Of a stretch of DNA of 14,039 bases, positions 12,401 to 14,039 are shown one piece after another. Source of the DNA: Multiplicimicrobium sp043718225 (GTDB lineage: Bacteria; Omnitrophota; Omnitrophia; Omnitrophales; Aquincolibacteriaceae); assembly GCA_043718225.1 (NCBI GenBank), contig JAYSWD010000111.1:1-14039 (forward strand). Direction: 5' to 3'. Positions within the stretch are counted from its first letter, which is position 1. Every line of letters starts with the position of its first letter. The notes under the pieces are model-generated. The model was not told the DNA's origin. It searched no databases and was given only the letters and a program-made list of their open reading frames with translations. Made by a program: the position numbers and the translations under genes.

Positions 12401-14039
12401 GATATTAGATGCAAATATTGAACATTTGGTAGTTGTAGATACAAATCCGGCACATGATGGTGGCGCGGAATTTAATTTTGCCCATACGCTTCTTAACCCC
12501 GCGATTATGAATCAATTAAATATGCCGGCTTGGAATAATCCCGCAACTCCAAATCAACTGGAAGTTCTTTTTATGTATGGCCCCGATTTACAACCGTTTG
12601 GTTTAAAACCAGATGAATTAAAACCCGTAACTCAGAAGGTGCTGCCCAAAATAAATAACGTTCGTGCGGTCCATCGGCGGTTAAATGCGAAACATTTTGA
12701 TTGGCAATCAGTCTTGCCTCGTATGACAGGTGATAATGTTGAGGCAATTATGACGACTGTGGATGAGCAACCCAAACTAAAAAGCTTTGACGGTTATAAG
12801 ACTGATGGAACGGTAGTTGTTGCTAAAGAGCTACCGCCCTACCATACGAGCCGTCCGATTGGTTTACCAAACGATCTTGATTATTGGATGGCCTATGCGG
12901 GGCTTGGTACTGGTGTTTTAGATGCGATGGAGGCTTCGGGATATCCAGAGGCTGACATTAAAAAAGCCTTCGCGCAACTTTTGGTGGAAGTTAATCAGGG
13001 AATAAATCAGGCGATTGCAAACGAAAAATTAAAACCCAGACCGAAGTTACCAACGCCCAAATTTAGTAAATGGTATTACGCTTTGGACAAAGGCGAGTTT
13101 GAAAAAATTGCCGCAAACTTGAGTTCGTCTAATCCGGCTGGGCTCAAGACCGCGATCAAACCGGATGGTAAGCCGCGATTTCTTCATTCCAGCATCGAGG
13201 CGGCAGAGGATTTGAATTACGATTTGACCAACCCGGTTATTTTAGAATTTGATAACTCTGCAATAGAAACATGGATCGATGTCACCGCTATTGGAACTGC
13301 CGGCGATGAATCTGCTTATGCTTCTATTAAAAAGGGCCAAACCATTCCTTTTGCTCTCGCGCGCCATTCCCGTTCCGAAATGAGATTTGATCCGGAAGAC
13401 AAAGTTTTTCTTCAATGGAAGAGTCAATTGTTGAAAGACTACGAGTCAGAGATCGAAAAGATTAGACCAAGTCCAACACGGCGGCCCATTGTTACTGCAA
13501 AAATTGCAGATAAATATATACGCCGGATTTATGCAGAATTTAGAAGGCTTTATCCTGAAGCCCCGCCTTTCGCGTTAATGGCAGTTGGAAGTTATGGCAG
13601 GGAAACCATGGTGCGCGGTTCTGATTTTGACGGAAAAATGCTTGTGCGAAACCTTGATGATTTTAAAATTCTCGAATCTCTTTTGCGATTTATTAAATAT
13701 ACGACTCTTGATCTCTTTAATACTGACTGGTCCACGGTATTTGTGATTGAAAAAGGTTTTGAGGGAGATCAGGACGATCCCCAAATAATGACGGAAATAC
13801 TTGATAAACGTTTTGTGGCAGGGGAAAAATCGCTCGATTCCGAACTGGATGCGAATCTCCGCAAGTCTTCGGCCAGTAATCCTCAGGCGCTCGCCGGAAA
13901 ACTGATTGAACTTTGGAGTGGTGAGCGCGAGAGCAGACAGGGATTTGATGGTCTTTTTGCTCTGGAGCCGAACTTAAAAAAAGGCGCGGGAGGGCTGCGT
14001 GATTTTGAAGTCGCTCGATGGCTTATCAAGTCATTTTAT
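3327..14039 (+). CDS. Giant multi-enzyme polyprotein-like ORF with RSEMR seams (5' portion, 3,571 codons, open at window end)
   Basis: One reading frame runs without a stop from ATG 3327 to the last base. It begins with a signal peptide: a basic n-region MFSRKILK, a hydrophobic core and a likely cut after G-H-A near residue 26. Recognisable modules, in order, are: a Tiki/TraB/ChaN-like domain (1-587), a DHH phosphoesterase of pyrophosphatase/exopolyphosphatase type (613-1172), a class I SAM methyltransferase (1173-1413), a GHKL ATPase-like module (1414-1880), a PTS enzyme I-like module (1899-2877), an unknown module (2878-3348) and the start of a GlnD-like uridylyltransferase (3349 onward). 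R-S-E-[M/L]-R stands at residues 588, 613, 1173, 1414, 1881, 2878 and 3349, with RSEQR at 1899. The motif stays in frame from 5088 to 13371, which argues against hidden frameshifts. Family calls come from motifs read by eye. It is unknown whether the chain works intact or is processed. Confidence 0.95.
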   Translation, partial: MFSRKILKPIAGMLALLFLINDLGHAAPALDFASLSQSEIPRVSHIDIPPEMATLEDWYESPNLGDNRLLLHIQDAHAQPEAQARTRDLIQYLNKKYGIKTVFVEGAAEQLDTKWLPYADNAELRKKWVEAKTASGELSGADLALLDQIPVKALPIETVEGYRNGYQKLRAVFAAESEVKSFLDFFDSKFDLAASQILDEKTRTILSEWKKFEAGHREFLPFVKNLAKLSKENLNLDFDALYSQIEWPQLSRLLVLQKLEEQLSRANSTKPIAKSEAQKGYELSAISSGLTLREQAQLEKQELTKSLKSKHAASGILQCLERLDEKYLNLNRITVGDGRQFSSPRQLVEQLVEETRRLKIDLRQYPAFLKYAGYIILRGELQPSGLFKEIEKLFNQLLDKTIDHQPTTIDQTYAVNDLKPRRLVEIFRDRVLLGKLLNLEMSRDEWQKALERRKFLNPQEIIQQLKNLGHEPRATKENGIIADKGEERGAWSVEQAFTDAFAFYDASLAREKIFFDKISSALAKNDKAILVTGGFHTEGMNEFFREKEISYGTLTPRLMKIESSSLYRNSVLSGAKSSQPAIPDLLLRSELRDAMVGDPSSVSPDLIHLANRRSEMRAFERAVRALFYVSGHGNGGNEERDSNLKGLRHLLSIENQNDYLDEVKHQAAGGDPRKIIKLITGHERPDFDAGSSAIIEAYAVWKRLTPDERDKTIVIPVIYGDFPDTSAWVARLLKSLFGDNANSEYHGLLKLRGPIGNAKFQEDKAREEKAREQAAAQSKTDEAPAEVPTNEESVLKLLGEAIAVDEKRRGMPAADLFYATNSRAIEVTIIDFNDSILPKDPADFDFLRPAIVRIIDHHKRTVEEKTRGLLLKLDDERIEIHENGAATTLAAVHALGLDSLLHDPVFNDVITLSAENATPKFDEIKDLINDALEKAHLPLELLFLMMLTIRVDTDNFLNRDTVKLIDDFIYDALKNSLEVQMVGQEGGFDDYPAMMKDFFSNHVLNRGLDLNEYKGDVVKQAERDETNLKRFIEIISDGDKKSFTANDGTQFLFSSIDMAYVKEIPHYENILKAALAEVYKSQVKNGKYAFVVVRLAFWGDETISLRVVGDKKKVKLDELRDWMKTLDAMKHLNHDEPALVGGLRQFEFGFNPGRWIQRKQLSEEIVKWMNTPRSEMRLDSAAFDPNGVIKLMEGVGVDGKYPGASGLRGSYDIGIVPVTSSSPIPSGAVVAGSQLELMGDRKNPAEDSLNPFYDWLWVQMRHKVEFNASILSVGPGFGVFEENLKELGFDVLGVEISKRMIRELEKRKIPYLEADFGTAPQIDKKFNIVLFNQSLGYFDLNKILNISKQYLSEKGEIWIVMPRGGGNPYHETLFRDYSDQQIREVLTAAGLELVPDQTQAPSTQMSYIRIRPLRSEMRKREKGDKPAAQPKIVSTPATVSDAEILKLLQRILVVEGTFAGKATAKLKESGVYLFTLTSSGDWVEDFEQATTQVSSEIPRIVNHLGGESEIRSNFIGSELILNLAHNLGHIGKGKKLVIAVRVEEMLGRKWAKVFALDNGGGFLLPLADATENRVTTQPFRERGGEGFSQIIEAVVSNRFSNLTVETRRENNAAFIADDSDLQEHEMMRWNTSIPNGALEESAAKLALPGSLITVDYPLFSESEESIYSLSDFFDKFSRNFGRGPSTAEAAKFFGVSVIDILNNIVEMPAKSPQFSGADFALPKKSVNASRERLRDLFDSRLRAASGEHKRYLYENFDPLFETIIKIYPYLNLELQKALEDAIPNTANERGFYSHYNFFVWLMAAKLFAVDQSQIWSFRNSLLEELIKYMTYSKSRVAVAEANRLNALDDPADFALQIEQVFQKVITDTKILPKSIKNILARSELRIHFSQIKILRNKARSEQRTSVTALAPDMPNVVHGNVVFWNPEVSVQETRLVKPHDPPEAIELAIRNAQEQAATIWQSWVWPLLVKRLKNDAQRISAKILNDILERLESNKGEKNTSFIVTEIIHEIKNDKGKYKDFEWSLAQKRKILAILEKVYLRQVENPETLVAVRAREHGWSEEQIHKHLIEREVNKLMVAMFKMILDLPYGFSARTQKTREDEKIFSTMRRAQFQKLFPDLIAAVREKGLTARRAVLYVLENHFEERTIAGILKMIRFQESAIEKLREEKKAGDPVVRKEIEIKVKSWIHGRKQLDSLIEGRSYLQALADRVNVKDFFDNDAEKKRAHLDHEAALASAKKLKIFEAAGADYPAYGTAFVEAFDMHIRGEINKGRPIKYAAARFLHGITNMEADRMPLADGPIYDFLMHYMNFAQAKAAEDGVATRKLVVVVPRPIMTEMEFEALKREYESQGEIVSIITMPPHKGPAETRRPHWFVFAKQDGILPLMNMRLKGMSFESLKKMTRDAVVNGVSGEIIFNPVPADVKNAEKLGMQYQKTLDEMIELAGSPTAIQFFYDDANDTNFRRDGPILSKAERHGGDGIGLFRMEKLLADLDRHGLEGDWKRLAFALKDFMEQQFFTAHESRQFVIRLFDTAVDKRPRFILNRSQKEIDAITRNLGGTSFYLAPLNDRKNGARNREFRDFGIRQLMAIFDASLSHPRAKVKILFPDVQSPQQIEAIAALLDEAIERYITEKFATPGEPATPGTLAEVSTAAERIDEIRSKLKQAAVSFMIEDTRIVTDQKTGQPSPALNEYLNAVQLFGLNRKSSVSIGIGTNDLSRSEIETLPRGAPHAEKDLSKLNPRMVRDLLYILQEADKRQNAVRSNSITVNIEGEWGNSPEMLFVAYLMREINPRFRMVSAIEKVPLLKGFARFIEKNPALLSRKFLIGRKFVSLRDQIQLIATGKEVSAEHLNDVLNKIRKIIQKNLDSGKQSEVRGQARSEMREMAIKIDSKKKSIAVREKQVLAAADSIRDPDARQVAQEAYFLNFKKSRNVVWKDGVIYLGQFLQGIFKHARRDPNFKDNTEILFPKAGAEHLFFAAKWMTRVSPELFPENRMYEVWATVGQLDDMEADDKAKIDFVRYQRDLGILDANIEHLVVVDTNPAHDGGAEFNFAHTLLNPAIMNQLNMPAWNNPATPNQLEVLFMYGPDLQPFGLKPDELKPVTQKVLPKINNVRAVHRRLNAKHFDWQSVLPRMTGDNVEAIMTTVDEQPKLKSFDGYKTDGTVVVAKELPPYHTSRPIGLPNDLDYWMAYAGLGTGVLDAMEASGYPEADIKKAFAQLLVEVNQGINQAIANEKLKPRPKLPTPKFSKWYYALDKGEFEKIAANLSSSNPAGLKTAIKPDGKPRFLHSSIEAAEDLNYDLTNPVILEFDNSAIETWIDVTAIGTAGDESAYASIKKGQTIPFALARHSRSEMRFDPEDKVFLQWKSQLLKDYESEIEKIRPSPTRRPIVTAKIADKYIRRIYAEFRRLYPEAPPFALMAVGSYGRETMVRGSDFDGKMLVRNLDDFKILESLLRFIKYTTLDLFNTDWSTVFVIEKGFEGDQDDPQIMTEILDKRFVAGEKSLDSELDANLRKSSASNPQALAGKLIELWSGERESRQGFDGLFALEPNLKKGAGGLRDFEVARWLIKSFY
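4121..4162 (+). repeat. Heptanucleotide array, unit AGCCAAT-like
   Basis: From 4121 the sequence falls into consecutive 7-mers close to AGCCAAT: exact at 4121 and 4135, one mismatch at 4142, and weaker at 4128, 4149 and 4156. The array is translated in frame as a Ser/Ala/Lys-rich stretch of the Tiki-like module. Because 7 is not a multiple of 3, successive units encode different peptides. Confidence 0.65.
4164..4191 (+). repeat. Heptanucleotide array, unit AGCTATN
   Basis: Four consecutive 7-mers starting at 4164, 4171, 4178 and 4185 share the AGCTATN pattern with one or two changes each. The first 11 bases are complementary, with two mismatches, to bases 4135-4145 of the preceding AGCCAAT-type array, so the two arrays could fold on each other in RNA. 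Confidence 0.6.
4532..4559 (+). repeat. Heptanucleotide array, unit CGACCAT
   Basis: Four consecutive 7-mers begin at 4532, 4539, 4546 and 4553. Units 1 and 3 are CGACCAT exactly, and the others differ at one to three bases. It abuts the 13-bp inverted repeat at 4559 and is translated as part of an extra loop in the Tiki-like module. Confidence 0.7.
4559..4594 (+). repeat. Perfect 13-bp inverted repeat (palindromic element) inside coding sequence
   Basis: AACCTACGCGGTT at 4559-4571 is the exact reverse complement of 4582-4594, with a 10-nt loop between them. The hairpin is fully coding (about residues 411-423). With no T-tract after it and deep inside an ORF, it is not a terminator. It looks like a small mobile or REP/RPE-type palindrome carried within a gene. 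Confidence 0.75.
4732..4752 (+). repeat. Short heptanucleotide array, unit GCCACGA
   Basis: Three consecutive 7-mers start at 4732, 4739 and 4746. The first and third are GCCACGA exactly and the middle one differs at two bases. With only three units it would be weak alone, but it lies 31 bp before another 7-nt array. Confidence 0.55.
4784..4811 (+). repeat. Heptanucleotide array, unit GGAGCGT
   Basis: Units begin at 4784, 4791, 4798 and 4805. Units 2 and 3 are exact GGAGCGT, unit 1 has one change and unit 4 has decayed. It encodes a GERGAWSVEQ-like stretch immediately before the last conserved part of the Tiki-like module. Confidence 0.65.
5088..5102 (+). other. RSELR boundary motif, site 3
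   Basis: CGT TCC GAG CTG CGA encodes RSELR at residues 588-592 of the giant ORF, right after the last element of the Tiki-like module. Met is replaced by Leu. A canonical RSEMR follows 25 residues later, so this may be one half of a paired boundary. Confidence 0.8.
5163..5177 (+). other. RSEMR boundary motif, site 4
   Basis: CGT TCC GAA ATG CGT encodes RSEMR at residues 613-617, preceded by N-R. It opens the DHH phosphoesterase module. Confidence 0.85.
5163..6842 (+). other. Module 2: DHH-family phosphoesterase, family II pyrophosphatase/exopolyphosphatase-like
   Basis: The ordered metal-binding motifs of family II inorganic pyrophosphatases and PPX1/Prune-type enzymes are readable. They are G-H-E-R-P-D-F-D with A-G-S-S after it (His682, Asp686, Asp688), I-I-D-F-N-D (Asp831), the signature D-H-H-K (Asp856, His857, His858) and V-D-T-D-N-F (Asp952). 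All six expected ligands have a counterpart, so the domain is probably active on a phosphoanhydride. The second motif is normally D-H-N-E and here has Phe in place of His, so the substrate may differ. A charged low-complexity stretch (about 755-780) separates motifs 1 and 2. The part from about 990 to 1160 would correspond to the DHHA2-like lid, but is diverged. Inorganic pyrophosphate versus polyphosphate cannot be settled by eye. Confidence 0.75.
6843..6857 (+). other. RSEMR boundary motif, site 5
   Basis: CGC TCC GAA ATG CGT encodes RSEMR at residues 1173-1177, in the context NTP-RSEMR-LDS. It separates the phosphoesterase from the methyltransferase. Confidence 0.85.
6843..7565 (+). other. 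Module 3: class I SAM-dependent methyltransferase
   Basis: The glycine-rich SAM-binding loop S-V-G-P-G-F-G lies at about 1272-1278. It is followed by the acidic end of strand 2 in L-G-V-E-I-S (Glu1295, ribose hydroxyl contact). Next are an acidic loop E-A-D-F-G and the post-motif strand NIVLFNQSLGYF, then L-S-E-K-G-E-I-W-I-V, the usual strand before the C-terminal part. At 241 residues between motifs, the module is the size of a free-standing methyltransferase. The first 75 residues are a separate N-terminal extension with Gly- and Ser-rich loops. The substrate is not deducible. It resembles generic Methyltransf_11/25-type enzymes. Confidence 0.8.
7566..7580 (+). other. RSEMR boundary motif, site 6
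   Basis: CGC TCC GAA ATG CGA encodes RSEMR at residues 1414-1418, directly after the final strand of the methyltransferase (YIRIRPL) and before a Lys/Pro/Ala-rich linker. Confidence 0.85.
7566..8966 (+). other. Module 4: GHKL-type ATPase-like domain with HTH-like segment and helical tail
   Basis: Residues about 1510-1600 carry the layout of a GHKL nucleotide-binding fold. There is an N-box-like helix S-E-L-I-L-N-L-A-H-N (Glu1518, Asn1522), a strand then D-N-G-G-G-F (Asp1557, G1 box), and G-G-E-G-F (about 1583-1587), which could be the G2 loop. Histidine kinases, anti-sigma kinases, GyrB, Hsp90 and MutL share this fold. No dimerisation/His phosphoacceptor domain is obvious, so a free ATP-binding or anti-sigma-like role is as likely as a kinase. 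Residues about 1680-1702 (RGPSTAEAAKFFGVS) resemble the HTH of sigma-70 region 3. The remaining 180 residues are helical and unassigned. The fold call is moderate; the function is unknown. Confidence 0.5.
8967..8981 (+). other. RSELR boundary motif, site 7
   Basis: CGC TCC GAA CTG CGG encodes RSELR at residues 1881-1885, in the context LA-RSELR-IHF. The second Leu variant in the window, it too is followed closely (18 residues) by another copy. Confidence 0.8.
9021..9035 (+). other. RSEQR variant motif, site 8
   Basis: AGG TCG GAA CAA CGA encodes RSEQR at residues 1899-1903, preceded by K-A. It differs in one residue and uses different Arg and Ser codons from all other copies, so it may be a decayed copy or chance. 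Its position at the start of the PTS enzyme I-like module supports a real boundary. Confidence 0.55.
11934..11948 (+). other. QSEVR, degenerate boundary motif just before site 9
   Basis: CAA TCC GAA GTC CGC encodes QSEVR at residues 2870-2874, eight residues before a perfect RSEMR. It keeps the TCC GAA core used by nearly all true copies. It may be a decayed tandem copy; chance is possible. Confidence 0.4.
11958..11972 (+). other. RSEMR boundary motif, site 9
   Basis: CGC TCC GAA ATG CGG encodes RSEMR at residues 2878-2882, in the context QA-RSEMR-EMA. It ends the PTS enzyme I-like module. Confidence 0.85.
11958..13370 (+). other. Module 6: unrecognised module
   Basis: Residues 2878-3348, between two RSEMR motifs, match no family I can name. 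The first half is alpha/beta, with conspicuous stretches ILFPKAGAEHLFFAAKW and HLVVVDTNPAHDGG, the latter a hydrophobic strand followed by Asp, Asn, His and Gly residues, as in nucleotide- or phosphate-binding loops. The second half has a Pro/Lys-rich linker (about 3230-3245). After it, P-R-F-L-H-S-S-I-E-A-A-E-D then N-P-V-I-L-E-F-D is weakly reminiscent of ADP-ribosyltransferase or RNA 2'-phosphotransferase folds. That resemblance is too weak for a call. Confidence 0.5.
13371..13385 (+). other. RSEMR boundary motif, site 10
   Basis: CGT TCC GAA ATG AGA encodes RSEMR at residues 3349-3353, in the context HS-RSEMR-FDP. The last Arg uses AGA, so the amino acid is kept while the codon class changes. 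It opens the GlnD-like module. Confidence 0.85.
13371..14039 (+). other. Module 7 (partial): GlnD-like PII uridylyltransferase, nucleotidyltransferase domain
   Basis: A-V-G-S-Y-G-R-E begins at about residue 3419 and is followed by G-S-D-F-D (Asp3433, Asp3435). This is the G-G/S-x-x-R plus D-x-D signature of pol-beta-type nucleotidyltransferases, in the form seen in GlnD (VGGYGR, SDIDLL). About 110 residues later, E-P-N-L-K-K-G-A-G-G-L-R-D (from 3547) matches the E-P-N-x-K-x-G-x-G-G-L-R-D hallmark of the GlnD family. GlnD adds or removes UMP on PII proteins in response to glutamine. The HD hydrolase and ACT domains that complete the family would lie beyond the window. Both metal-binding Asp residues are present, so activity is plausible. 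Confidence 0.85.

Overview
The window appears to come from an uncultured, Omnitrophota-like bacterium. That placement is an inference from style: very long multi-module ORFs, moderate base composition and a recurrent Arg-Ser-Glu-Met-Arg (RSEMR) pentapeptide. No rRNA or other phylogenetic marker is present. Everything recognisable is on the plus strand, and almost all of the 14 kb is coding. There are only two genes, and both are cut by the window ends. The first (<1..3213) is the last 1,070 residues of a protein that begins upstream. The second (3327..>14039) is the first 3,571 residues of a giant protein that has no in-frame stop before the window ends. The 113-bp gap between them holds a possible promoter and a good ribosome binding site. 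No tRNA, rRNA, CRISPR array, insertion sequence or clear terminator was seen.

The giant second ORF reads like a bacterial polyprotein. After a signal peptide come, in order: a Tiki/TraB/ChaN-like domain (residues 1-587); a DHH phosphoesterase resembling family II pyrophosphatase/exopolyphosphatase (613-1172); a class I SAM methyltransferase (1173-1413); a GHKL-type ATPase-like module with a small HTH-like segment (1414-1880); a full-length but diverged PTS enzyme I-like PEP-utilising module (1899-2877); an unrecognised module (2878-3348); and the start of a GlnD-like PII uridylyltransferase (3349-3571 and beyond). At each boundary between modules sits an R-S-E-[M/L]-R pentapeptide (RSEQR once). 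The same motif splits the visible part of the first ORF into three modules. Ten copies or close variants occur in the window, all on one strand and in the coding frame, and none lies inside a recognisable domain core. This is the main discovery candidate: a dispersed seam motif that could be a polyprotein processing site, a recombination seam or a docking tag. Several modules (PTS enzyme I, GlnD, phosphate chemistry) are of types linked elsewhere to nutrient and nitrogen sensing. Whether they work together here is unknown.

Two other layers stand out. First, the N-terminal module of the second ORF carries, within about 700 bp, five short arrays with a 7-nt period and unrelated unit sequences, plus a perfect 13-bp inverted repeat; all are translated in frame. 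Second, topology is puzzling. The second ORF begins with a secretion signal although most later modules are of cytoplasmic type, and the first ORF has an internal transmembrane pair followed by an internal signal-peptide-like segment ending in AQA. Both would make more sense if the chains are cut into separate proteins.
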